The notes under the pieces were generated by a model. It worked only from the letters and a program-made list of their open reading frames with translations. It did not search any database and was not told the DNA's origin. The position numbers and the translations under genes were made by a program. A stretch of 64,000 nt of DNA from Sphingomonas sp. R647. Lineage in GTDB: Bacteria > Pseudomonadota > Alphaproteobacteria > Sphingomonadales > Sphingomonadaceae. This document shows, piece after piece, positions 17,921 through 27,419 of the stretch (position 1 is its first letter; each line of letters starts with the position of its first letter). The stretch spans positions 310,001-374,000 of the forward strand of contig NZ_JAIQXT010000004.1 in assembly GCF_020177055.1 (NCBI RefSeq), in the 5' to 3' direction.

Positions 17921-17937
17921 GGACAGCAATGCTGTCC
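17921..17937. promoter_or_regulatory. Perfect palindrome upstream of the bkd operon and prs
   Basis: GGACAGC, three bases, GCTGTCC at 17921-17937 lies in the 216-base divergent gap between the E1alpha gene and the prs leader. The stem is 7 bp with loop AAT. It is about 100 bases upstream of both genes. It could be an operator or a small hairpin in a leader; no regulator gene is adjacent. The rest of the gap holds no gene. Confidence 0.35.
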
Positions 17938-18036
17938 TGACTCGGCTGTATCTGCATGGGACGCCGTTGCACATGCACGCTACCCTAAACGCCCCCTTTT
18001 CGCGAGCGATCCACGATCCTAAGGGGAGACAATTCG

Positions 18037-18065
18037 ATGACACTCGCTGGGGAGCGACGCGCACT

Positions 18066-18069
<4 letters not shown>
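18037..18069 (+). CDS. Ten-codon leader ORF overlapping the prs start
   Basis: An AAGGGGAG at 18021-18028 is placed correctly for the ATG at 18037, which opens [10 protein letters not shown] and stops at TGA 18067-18069. That stop overlaps the prs ATG at 18066 as ATGA. The strongest ribosome-binding site of the region thus serves the mini-ORF, and prs would be reached by re-initiation. prs has its own weaker GGGGAG 11 bases upstream, inside the leader. The peptide has no run of one amino acid, so attenuation by a starved tRNA is not suggested. Confidence 0.45.
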
Positions 18070-19001
<932 letters not shown>

Positions 19002-19006
19002 AAACG

Positions 19007-19139
19007 ATCCTCCCCCGCCAGGGGGAGGTGTCAGCGCAGCTGACGGAGGGGGAGGAAGCACGACGGCAAGAGCCGAAAGGGCGCAGCCGTCCTCCCCCTC
19101 CGTCGCCTTCGGCGCCACCTCCCCCTGGCGGGGGAGGAT
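19007..19139. repeat. Nested C/G-rich inverted repeats (long cruciform) between convergent genes
   Basis: Outer arms at 19007-19030 and 19116-19139 match perfectly over 24 bases. Inner arms at 19042-19056 and 19090-19104 match perfectly over 15. Each outer arm is itself a small palindrome (CTCCCCCGCCAGGGGGAG). RNA from either strand would fold into a long multi-branch structure, so it may act as a bidirectional terminator or 3' stabiliser. There is no transposase or target duplication, so it is a repeat rather than a mobile element in itself. Confidence 0.75.
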
Positions 19140-19143
19140 GGTC

Positions 19144-19845
19144 TCACCCCACCGCCTTCACCACCAATACCGCCCCCACGCCGATCATCAGCCAGTAGAT
19201 CGCGGTATAAAACCGCTCCGGCGACACCCGCCGTACCAGCCATACGCCGGCAAAAGTGGACGCAATCGCCACCGGCATCAGTACCGCGCTGGTCCCCAGA
19301 TTCTCGCCAGTGAACTGCCCCAGCGCCAGATAGGCGGGCACCTTGATCCAGTTCACCGCCCCGAAAAAGACCGCGGTCGTGCCGACCAGATAGGCAGGCG
19401 TCAGCTGGCGTGGCATCACCCAGAGCTGCCAAGGCGGTGCCCCGGCATGCGCGATCTGGCTGGTAAATCCCGACGCGACTCCGAACAGCGACCCGACCCA
19501 TCCCGGCGAGGTCGACGCTGCCCCCGCACCCAGCCGGTCCTTCCACAACCGGTACGCGCCAAACACGATCGAAATCACCCCGACCATCGCCAGCACGGCG
19601 TCCACCGACACGCTCGCCGCAAACCAGTAACCGAGGACGATGCCGACGATTGCTCCGGCCAGCGTCCATCCCAGCACGAACCAGTCGACCGTCCGCCGGA
19701 AGGCCCAGATGCCGACCACGTCCTGCACGATCAGGATCGGCAGCAGGATCGCCGCAGCGCGCACCGGATCGATGACAAAGGCGATCACCGGCAGCGACAG
19801 CGAACCCGCACCGGAAAACCCGCCCTTGGACAGCCCCAGCAGCAC
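19144..19845 (-). CDS. TauE/SafE (TSUP) family membrane transporter
   Basis: At least 233 residues with seven or eight hydrophobic helices. LLGLSKGGFSGAGSLSLPV and the second-half repeat VASGFTSQIAHAGAPPWQLW are TSUP landmarks. Such carriers move sulfite, sulfoacetate or other small anions across the inner membrane. The GTG at 19845 is the first standard start, but it would cut the first helix. In-frame codons upstream read SDPIFYAIAVPAV, exactly the expected N-terminus, back to an ATT at 19887 or CTG at 19890 that overlaps the crtZ stop. The true start is therefore probably non-canonical. Confidence 0.78.
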   Translation of the reverse strand: MLLGLSKGGFSGAGSLSLPVIAFVIDPVRAAAILLPILIVQDVVGIWAFRRTVDWFVLGWTLAGAIVGIVLGYWFAASVSVDAVLAMVGVISIVFGAYRLWKDRLGAGAASTSPGWVGSLFGVASGFTSQIAHAGAPPWQLWVMPRQLTPAYLVGTTAVFFGAVNWIKVPAYLALGQFTGENLGTSAVLMPVAIASTFAGVWLVRRVSPERFYTAIYWLMIGVGAVLVVKAVG

Positions 19846-19886
19846 GACCGCCGGAACCGCGATCGCGTAAAAGATCGGATCTGAAA

Positions 19887-20390
19887 TCAGAACCGGCCGA
19901 CCGGCTCACGCACCCCGGCATTGCCGCGCGCCTTGAGCTGTGCCTTCAGCTTCTCGGGCGGCGGGGCATAGAGGAATCCGAAGCTGACCGTGCCATGCTT
20001 GGTCTCGACCACATGATGCAGCCGGTGCGCCTGGATGATCCGCTTCATATACTCCGACTTGGGAATGTAGCGGGTGTTGAGTCGCTTGTGCACGATGATG
20101 TCGTGGAACCCGAAATAGATCGCGCCATAGGCCGCAATCCCCGCGCCGATCCACGCATAGCCCTGCCACCACCCCAGATGCACCCCGCCCAGCAGCAGCA
20201 CGAACGACGGCACGGCAAAGATCACGGCATACAGGTCGTTCAGCTCCCAATTGCCCGTGCGCGGCGAATGGTGGCTTTTATGCAGGAACCAGCCCGGCCC
20301 GTGCATCAGCCAGCGATGCGCAACATAGGCAAAGCCCTCCATGAGGGCGACGGTGAGCAGGAACAGCGCGATGCCGATTGCGGGACTCAT
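19887..20390 (-). CDS. crtZ: Beta-carotene 3-hydroxylase
   Basis: 167 residues of the fatty acid hydroxylase/sterol desaturase superfamily. Histidine clusters HRWLMHGPGWFLHKSHH, HDIIVH and HRLHH are those of CrtZ, and ELNDLYAV and TVSFGFLYAPP are CrtZ-specific segments. It is a di-iron membrane enzyme that hydroxylates the ionone rings of beta-carotene to give zeaxanthin, in keeping with yellow sphingomonads. ATG 20390 gives the normal length; an ATG at 20414 would overlap the divergent gene. It is followed directly by the TSUP gene. No other carotenoid gene is in the window. Confidence 0.88.
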   Translation of the reverse strand: MSPAIGIALFLLTVALMEGFAYVAHRWLMHGPGWFLHKSHHSPRTGNWELNDLYAVIFAVPSFVLLLGGVHLGWWQGYAWIGAGIAAYGAIYFGFHDIIVHKRLNTRYIPKSEYMKRIIQAHRLHHVVETKHGTVSFGFLYAPPPEKLKAQLKARGNAGVREPVGRF

Positions 20391-20412
20391 GCGGGCGATA
20401 TAGCGAGCCTCC

Positions 20413-20736
20413 ATGTTCGATGCGAGACGCGTGTTTCCCCTGATTGCGGCTCTGACCGCACTTTCTGCCTGCGCGGTGCCCGAAGCGCGGCTGCGCACCG
20501 GCCTTGTCAGCGCCGGCCTGCCCAAACCGCTCGCCGCGTGCATGGCCGAACGCATGGTCGACCGCCTCAGCCTCGCCCAGCTGATGCGCATCGCCGACCT
20601 GCCCAAGGCGCGCGAAGCCGAGTCGCTCGACCGCTTCCTCCGCCGCGTCCGCGCGCTCGGCGATCCCGAAATCCTCGCAGTCGCGACCAGCTCGGGCGGC
20701 TTATGCGCGACGGGGCTCGCGAAAGAGGCGCGCTAA
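20413..20736 (+). CDS. Small lipoprotein, unknown function
   Basis: 107 residues. FPLIAALTALSAC is a lipoprotein signal with the modified cysteine at about residue 20. The mature part is helical (ARLRTGLVSAGLPKPLAACMAERMVDRLSLAQLMRI in pieces) with two more cysteines. No family is recognised. It is divergent from crtZ with only 22 bases between start codons. The next gene, sucC, begins 129 bases later with its own leader. Confidence 0.6.
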   Translation: MFDARRVFPLIAALTALSACAVPEARLRTGLVSAGLPKPLAACMAERMVDRLSLAQLMRIADLPKAREAESLDRFLRRVRALGDPEILAVATSSGGLCATGLAKEAR

Positions 20737-20865
20737 GCCCCTGTTATCCGACGCCACAGCGTCACTATTGCAACTGCGTCGCAATCCCGAAGTCAAGGGA
20801 TTTGATTCCGCCGCGCCCCTGTGCTTAAGCGGCGCGAAATTTGCTGCAACGCAAAGGGCGATCCC

Positions 20866-22065
<1,200 letters not shown>

Positions 22066-22090
22066 TCGCGGCCCCCTGAACACCCATTGA

Positions 22091-22129
22091 AAGGGGGTCT
22101 GGCGCATCATCTGCGTCGGACCCCTTTTT
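22091..22129 (+). terminator. Rho-independent terminator of sucC
   Basis: A nearly continuous hairpin from 22091 to 22127: AAGGGGGTC on the left pairs with GACCCCTTT on the right, and the inner part GGCGCA pairs with TGCGTC around the loop TCATC. A T run begins at 22125. It lies 26 bases after the sucC stop and isolates sucC from etfBA. Confidence 0.85.
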
Positions 22130-22253
22130 CGTTTGCGCAATGACGCTACGGCAATCGTACGATTCCATACCGGACTTGCGAAAACGGCAAAAACCCTTCT
22201 AGGGACGGACAGACTCGAAGCCTTAAAATGACGCGATTGGAGCGGAGGACGCG

Positions 22254-23003
22254 ATGAAAGTGCTGGTGCCGGTCAAGCGTGTGCTTGACTATAACGTAAA
22301 GCCCCGCGTGAAGGCGGACGGAACGGGCGTGGATCTTGCCAACGTCAAGATGAGCATGAACCCGTTCGACGAGATCGCGGTCGAAGAAGCGATTCGCCTG
22401 AAGGAAAAGGGCGTGGCGACCGAGATCGTCGTGGTCTCGATCGGCGAGCAAAAGGCTCAGGAAACGCTGCGCACCGCGCTGGCGATGGGCGCCGACCGCG
22501 CGATCCTGATCACCACAGAAGGTCCGGTCGAGCCGCTCGGCGTCGCCAAGCTGCTCGCCAAGGTGGCGGAAGAGGAACAGCCCGGCCTGATCATCCTTGG
22601 CAAGCAGGCGATCGACGACGACAATAACCAGACCGGCCAGATGCTCGGCGCGCTGCTCGGCTGGGGCCAGGGTACCTTCGCCAATAAGGTCGAAGTGTCG
22701 GGCGACAGCGTCGATGTGACCCGCGAAGTCGATGGCGGCCTCGAAACCGTCAAGCTCAAGACCCCGGCGATCGTCACCACCGATCTTCGCCTGAACGAGC
22801 CGCGCTACGCCTCGCTGCCCAACATCATGAAGGCAAAGAGCAAGCCGCTCGCGGCCAAGACCCCGGCCGATTACGGCGTCGACGTGACGGCGCGCCTGAC
22901 GGTCGTGAAGGTCGTCGAACCGGCCAAGCGCACTGCGGGCGTCAAGGTTGCGGATGTGGATGAGCTTGTCGGCAAGCTCAAGGCACTGGGAGTTGTGGCA
23001 TGA
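22254..23003 (+). CDS. etfB: Electron transfer flavoprotein, beta subunit
   Basis: 249 residues, starting [40 protein letters not shown] and [20 protein letters not shown] are the EtfB signatures around the AMP site. With EtfA it carries electrons from acyl-CoA dehydrogenases to ETF-ubiquinone oxidoreductase. It overlaps etfA by four bases (ATGA). It belongs metabolically with the branched-chain acid breakdown encoded at 14-18 kb. Confidence 0.95.
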   Translation: MKVLVPVKRVLDYNVKPRVKADGTGVDLANVKMSMNPFDEIAVEEAIRLKEKGVATEIVVVSIGEQKAQETLRTALAMGADRAILITTEGPVEPLGVAKLLAKVAEEEQPGLIILGKQAIDDDNNQTGQMLGALLGWGQGTFANKVEVSGDSVDVTREVDGGLETVKLKTPAIVTTDLRLNEPRYASLPNIMKAKSKPLAAKTPADYGVDVTARLTVVKVVEPAKRTAGVKVADVDELVGKLKALGVVA

Positions 23004-23926
23004 GCGTTCTGGTCTGGGTCGAACATGACAATGCGTCGGTGAAGGACGCAACGCTCGCCGCCGTCACCGCCGCGGGCAAGCTGGGCGACGTCGTCGCTTT
23101 GGTCGCGGGCTCGGGTGCACAGGGTGCCGCCGACGCCGCCGCGAAGATCGCGGGCGTCAGCAAGGTGCTGCTCGCCGACGACGCGGCCTATGCCAATGCG
23201 CTCGCCGAAAACGTCGCGCCGCTGATCGCCGATCTGATGGCCGGCTATGACGCCTTCGTCGCGCCCGCCACCACCACCGGCAAGAACATCGCGCCGCGTG
23301 TCGCTGCCCTGCTCGACGTGATGCAGATCAGCGAAGTGATCGGGATTGAGGGCGACCAGTTCACCCGCCCGATCTACGCCGGCAACGCGATCGCCACCGT
23401 CACCTCGTCCGATGCGAAGAAGGTGCTGACCGTGCGCGGCACTGCGTTCGACAAGGCGGCAAGCGAAGGCGGCAGCGCCAGCGTCGAAGCTGTCTCGGGC
23501 GCAGGCGACAAGGGTCTGTCGAGCTTCGTCGGATCGGAAATCGCCAAGAGCGAGCGGCCTGAACTGACCAGCGCCAAGATCATCGTCTCGGGCGGCCGCG
23601 CGCTCGGCTCGGGCGAACAGTTCCACGCGCTGATCGATCCGCTCGCCGACAAGCTCGGTGCAGCAGTCGGCGCCTCGCGCGCTGCGGTCGATGCGGGTTA
23701 CGCCCCCAACGACTATCAGGTCGGCCAGACCGGCAAGATCGTCGCGCCGGAAGTCTATGTCGCGGTCGGCATCTCGGGCGCGATCCAGCATCTCGCCGGC
23801 ATGAAGGACAGCAAGACGATCATCGCGATCAACAAAGACGAAGACGCCCCGATCTTCCAGGTCGCGGACATCGGCCTGGTCGGCGACCTGTTCAAGCTCG
23901 TCCCGGAATTGACCGAGAAGCTGTAA
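23000..23926 (+). CDS. etfA: Electron transfer flavoprotein, alpha subunit
   Basis: 308 residues. An N-terminal adenine-nucleotide-like domain is followed by the FAD domain: [25 protein letters not shown] and [30 protein letters not shown] in overlapping pieces are the standard EtfA signature. It holds the FAD of the ETF dimer. Start ATG 23000 overlaps the etfB stop. A clear terminator follows. Confidence 0.95.
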   Translation: MSVLVWVEHDNASVKDATLAAVTAAGKLGDVVALVAGSGAQGAADAAAKIAGVSKVLLADDAAYANALAENVAPLIADLMAGYDAFVAPATTTGKNIAPRVAALLDVMQISEVIGIEGDQFTRPIYAGNAIATVTSSDAKKVLTVRGTAFDKAASEGGSASVEAVSGAGDKGLSSFVGSEIAKSERPELTSAKIIVSGGRALGSGEQFHALIDPLADKLGAAVGASRAAVDAGYAPNDYQVGQTGKIVAPEVYVAVGISGAIQHLAGMKDSKTIIAINKDEDAPIFQVADIGLVGDLFKLVPELTEKL

Positions 23927-23947
23927 GCGGATCGGATGGGTAGAAGG

Positions 23948-23987
23948 AAGGCGCCGCTGGCCACAGGGTCGGCGGCGCCTTTCGTTT
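23948..23987 (+). terminator. Rho-independent terminator of etfBA
   Basis: Perfect 10-bp stem AAGGCGCCGC (23948-23957) and GCGGCGCCTT (23972-23981) with a 14-base loop and a short T-rich tail TTCGTTTG. It starts 21 bases after the etfA stop. Confidence 0.85.
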
Positions 23988-24030
23988 GAATCTTCTGGAT
24001 TTAGCCGCCAGTCTGGGGGTGGAGGCAGTC

Positions 24031-24930
24031 ATGGCGAACGGCGTTTTTATTCACCGCGACGACTCGCGCTACAACGACACGCCTGCACATCGGTACCATT
24101 TCCCGAAACAGTATCTCGGCCGCGCACAACAGTGCGTCGGCGACTGGATCGTTTACTACGAGCCGGTCAAAGTTCGGAATAGCAAAGGCTATTGGGCGAT
24201 GGCCCGTGTCGAGCGCATCGAGCCCGACGCGGACAATCCGGGCATGTACTATGCGATAATCGATACCACATCCTTTATTGAGTTCGGAACGAACCTTCCG
24301 TTCACCTCAGAGGGCGTGCCGATTGAACGCGGGCTCTTGAACGACGCAGGCGCGATATCTGGGCGTGCGCAAGCGGCCGTTAGACCGCTGAGCCAGCAAG
24401 ACTTTGTCCGTATTGCCAACGCGGGGCTAGACACTCCGAACGATAACCTGCTCCCGCGCGATGACGTTTTGATCGGTGACCAGCGCGTCCGGGAGGAGCC
24501 CATGCCGTTCGATTTTGGTGAGCGTGACCGTGTGGCGGTGCTGACTTCCCGCATCTCGCGCGACAGAGCTTTCCGCAAGAAGGTCCTGACGGCCTATGGC
24601 GAGCGATGCGCACTAACTGGTCTCAAACTGATCAACGGCGGCGGGCGTGCTGAGGTGCAGGCCGCGCATATCCAGCCTGTTGAACAGAACGGACCAGATA
24701 TTCTGACCAATGGCCTCGCCCTATCGGGGACAGTACATTGGATGTTCGACAGGGGACTGGTTTCGCTCGCCGACGATCTATCGATCCTAGTGTCACGGCA
24801 CGTGAATGACCGCCAGAGTGTGGAAACACTTCTGAACCGAACGGGACGGGCATTGACGCCTGATGGACCGTCCGACCGTCCCCATCCTCAATTTCTCAAG
24901 TGGCACCGCGACCACTGCTTCAAGCTCTAG
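24031..24930 (+). CDS. HNH endonuclease with N-terminal EVE/PUA-like domain, possible modification-dependent nuclease
   Basis: 299 residues from ATG 24031, which has GGAGG five bases upstream; the open frame reaches a TTG at 23986 without support. The N-terminal 115 residues (YHFPKQYLGRAQQCVGDWIVYYEP, then GYWAMARVERIEPD and YYAIIDTTSFIEF) have the look of an EVE/PUA-type modified-base reader. Residues 188-240 form an HNH domain: YGERCALTG, H213 in AAHIQP, N227 and H236 in TVHWMFD. EVE-HNH enzymes of this size are known type IV restriction endonucleases. No methylase or partner is beside it. The gene is visibly less GC-rich than its neighbours, which suggests transfer. Confidence 0.72.
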   Translation: MANGVFIHRDDSRYNDTPAHRYHFPKQYLGRAQQCVGDWIVYYEPVKVRNSKGYWAMARVERIEPDADNPGMYYAIIDTTSFIEFGTNLPFTSEGVPIERGLLNDAGAISGRAQAAVRPLSQQDFVRIANAGLDTPNDNLLPRDDVLIGDQRVREEPMPFDFGERDRVAVLTSRISRDRAFRKKVLTAYGERCALTGLKLINGGGRAEVQAAHIQPVEQNGPDILTNGLALSGTVHWMFDRGLVSLADDLSILVSRHVNDRQSVETLLNRTGRALTPDGPSDRPHPQFLKWHRDHCFKL

Positions 24931-24940
24931 AAGCAAGTAA

Positions 24941-24964
24941 GGCCCGTCGCTTTCGCGGCGGGCC
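24941..24964 (+). terminator. Hairpin after the HNH gene
   Basis: GGCCCGTCGC (24941-24950) pairs with GCGGCGGGCC (24955-24964) through one G-T pair, loop TTTC. It starts 10 bases after the HNH stop. No clear T run follows. The remaining 120 bases before the convergent deacetylase gene show nothing. Confidence 0.55.
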
Positions 24965-25087
24965 TCCCTGGACGATCCGTTCCTGCGAAGGTTCGATTCG
25001 TCTAAATGCTCTTTCTTTCGATCAAGCAGGACAACAACGCCCCCGCATCGCGATTGGTTCCACGCCCCGCGAAAAAATTCGCGCGCC

Positions 25088-26092
25088 TCAGAACCCGCTC
25101 AAAAAGCTCGCAACATTTGCCCCCAGCGCATCGATCGCGTAGCCGCCCTCCATGACGATCGCGGTCGGCAGAGCGGCGGCGGCGATGTCACGCCCCAGCA
25201 CCGCATAGTCGGCTGTCTCCAGCGCGAACTGCGAAATCGGATCATCGACGAACGTGTCCGCGCCGAAACTGACCAGCAGGAACTCCGCCCCCGACGCCGC
25301 AATCGCCGCCAGCGCCCGCTCCTGCGCGCGGCGAAACGCATCGATCTTCGTCCCGCGCGGTAAAGGCAGGTTCAGCGTCGCCCCCGCGCCGTCGCCCTCG
25401 CCAACCTCATCGGCATGGCCCCAATAAAACGGGAAATCGGTCGCCGGATCGGCATGGATCGACGCAAAGAACACGTCGCCCCGCTCCCAGAAAATATCCT
25501 GCGTCCCGTTACCGTGGTGATAGTCGATATCGAGGATCGCGACCCGCCCGATGCCCGCATCACGCGCCGCCTGCGCCGCGACCGCGACATGATTGAGGTA
25601 GCAATATCCGCCCAGATAATCCGCCCCCGCGTGATGCCCCGGCGGCCGCGACAGCGCGAAGGCCGCCCGCTCTCCGTCCAGCACCGCATGCGTCGCCGCC
25701 AGCGCGCATTGCACGCTGCGATAGCTCGCGTCCCAGGTATCGGCGGTCAACGGCGTCGACGCATCGATGCTATACTGCCCCGCCAACGCGTCGATCCGGT
25801 CGAGCTTCAGCGCGCGCTTGCGCACCGTCGGCCAGATATAGCCCATGACATCGCCCGGCCGCCCCGCCTCCGCCCAGCGCGCAGGCGCAGTCTTCAGGAA
25901 CTCGATATAGCCCGCATCATGCACCGCCCGGATCGGTGCCTCGCCGCGATCCAATGGCACTTCGCTCGCACCCAGCGTCGCGGCAATCGCCGCCGCGCGC
26001 GCGGGCTTTTCGGCATAGGGGACGAACTCCCCATTATGCAGTTCGCGCGCCGGGGCGTGGGCCAGTTGGCCCGGATCGAAAAAGATGCGCAT
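25088..26092 (-). CDS. Histone deacetylase family / acetylpolyamine amidohydrolase-like protein
   Basis: 334 residues of the arginase-deacetylase fold. RPPGHHA gives the catalytic His pair, DIDYHHGNGTQ two zinc ligands, SFGADTFVDDP the third, and MEGGY the end motif. The N-terminal IFFDPGQLAHAPARELHNGEFVPY is closer to acetylpolyamine amidohydrolases than to protein deacetylases. It probably removes acetyl groups from polyamines or other small amides. Its ATG overlaps the nhaA stop by one base (TGATG), so the two are coupled. Confidence 0.85.
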   Translation of the reverse strand: MRIFFDPGQLAHAPARELHNGEFVPYAEKPARAAAIAATLGASEVPLDRGEAPIRAVHDAGYIEFLKTAPARWAEAGRPGDVMGYIWPTVRKRALKLDRIDALAGQYSIDASTPLTADTWDASYRSVQCALAATHAVLDGERAAFALSRPPGHHAGADYLGGYCYLNHVAVAAQAARDAGIGRVAILDIDYHHGNGTQDIFWERGDVFFASIHADPATDFPFYWGHADEVGEGDGAGATLNLPLPRGTKIDAFRRAQERALAAIAASGAEFLLVSFGADTFVDDPISQFALETADYAVLGRDIAAAALPTAIVMEGGYAIDALGANVASFLSGF

Positions 26093-27342
26093 CAGTTCGC
26101 GATCTTCTCTCGTCCAGCGTCCGCATCGCCTGCACGCCCCTCACGCCAGGGTGGCGCAAAGCGCAGGATCGTATAGCCGATCACCGCCGCCAGGATCGAT
26201 CCGGTCAGCACGCCGATCTTCACTTCATCCACCAGCAATTCATTGCCGGGGAAGGCAAGCCCGCCGATGAACAGGCTCATCGTAAAGCCGATGCCGCACA
26301 GCATCGCCACGGCGTAGAGCTGCAGCCAGGTCGCACCCGCCGGCGGCGAGGCAAAGCGCAGCTTCGCGGCGAGCCACACGCTCCCGAAAATGCCGAACTG
26401 CTTGCCGAGGAACAGGCCCGCCGCAATGCCGAGCGGCAGCGGTTCGAGCAGGATCGCAGGGCTCATGCCCGCCAGGCTAACTCCCGCATTGGCAAAGCCG
26501 AACACCGGCACGATCAGATAGGCGACCCACGGCGCAAGCGCATGCTCGAGCTTGTGCAGCGGCGATTCGGCATCGTCGCACGCGCCCGGGCTCGTCGTGA
26601 TCGGTATCATCATCGCGGTCAGCACGCCCGCAATCGTCGCATGGACGCCCGACATGAACACGAAGTACCAGAGTGCAGCGCCAAGCAGCAGATAGGGCGT
26701 CAGCTTCTTCACCCCGCTGCGGTTGAGCACATACATGACCACCATCACCAGCGCGCCGAGCGCGATGTAGAGCGTCGCCAGCTCGGCCGTGTACGCGATC
26801 GCGATGATCGCCACCGCACCCATGTCATCGACGATCGCCACGGTGGTCAGGAACAGCTTCAGCGACGCAGGCGCACGGCTGCCGAGCAGCGCCAGCACGC
26901 CGATCGCAAAGGCGATGTCGGTCGCGGCGGGAATTGCCCAGCCATTGACCAGCGGCCCGCTCCATCCGATCACAAACAGATAGACCAACGCCGGGCCAAC
27001 CATGCCGGCGGCGGCGGCGACGATCGGCAGGCGGCGATGCTCCCACGTCGCGAGCTGCCCGTCGATAAACTCGCGCTTGATCTCAAGGCCGACGAACAGG
27101 AAGAACAGCGCCATCAGCGCATCGTTGATCCACAGATGCACCGTCATCGACCCGTATTTCGGGCTGATCACCGGCCCGGTGTCCAGATGGAGCAGGTGGA
27201 AATAGGCTTCGGAAAGTCCCGGCAGATTGGCGACGAGCATCGCCAGCGCCGCGGCGGCCATCAGGATGATACCGCCGGCTGCCTCGCTCTTCAGAAAGGT
27301 GCGCAGCATCGATTGTCCTGCCTGGTCGTTCCGCGCGGCCAT
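26092..27342 (-). CDS. nhaA: Na+/H+ antiporter NhaA
   Basis: 416 residues and about 12 membrane helices. VAIVDDMGAVAIIAIAYT holds the Asp pair that binds Na+ or H+. IPAATDIAFAIGVLALLGSRAP, LFFLFVGLEIKREFIDG and GIGFTMSLFIGGLAF are NhaA-specific segments. It exchanges two protons for one sodium ion and protects against salt and alkali. It is first in a two-gene unit with the deacetylase-family gene and is divergent from the DUF389 gene. Confidence 0.95.
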   Translation of the reverse strand: MAARNDQAGQSMLRTFLKSEAAGGIILMAAAALAMLVANLPGLSEAYFHLLHLDTGPVISPKYGSMTVHLWINDALMALFFLFVGLEIKREFIDGQLATWEHRRLPIVAAAAGMVGPALVYLFVIGWSGPLVNGWAIPAATDIAFAIGVLALLGSRAPASLKLFLTTVAIVDDMGAVAIIAIAYTAELATLYIALGALVMVVMYVLNRSGVKKLTPYLLLGAALWYFVFMSGVHATIAGVLTAMMIPITTSPGACDDAESPLHKLEHALAPWVAYLIVPVFGFANAGVSLAGMSPAILLEPLPLGIAAGLFLGKQFGIFGSVWLAAKLRFASPPAGATWLQLYAVAMLCGIGFTMSLFIGGLAFPGNELLVDEVKIGVLTGSILAAVIGYTILRFAPPWREGRAGDADAGREKIAN

Positions 27343-27419
27343 GAACTTCCCCTGTGATTGCTGTTCACCCCCTGCCTAACGGCTGGAACCGCCGGGGCAA
27401 ACCCCTTACAGCCCACCCC

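Noticed and set aside
19007..19139. Terminal inverted repeats of an insertion sequence
   Set aside because: No transposase frame lies between the arms and no flanking duplication is visible.
25088..26092. True histone-like protein deacetylase
   Set aside because: The N-terminus and active-site segments are closer to acetylpolyamine amidohydrolases; a protein substrate cannot be claimed.
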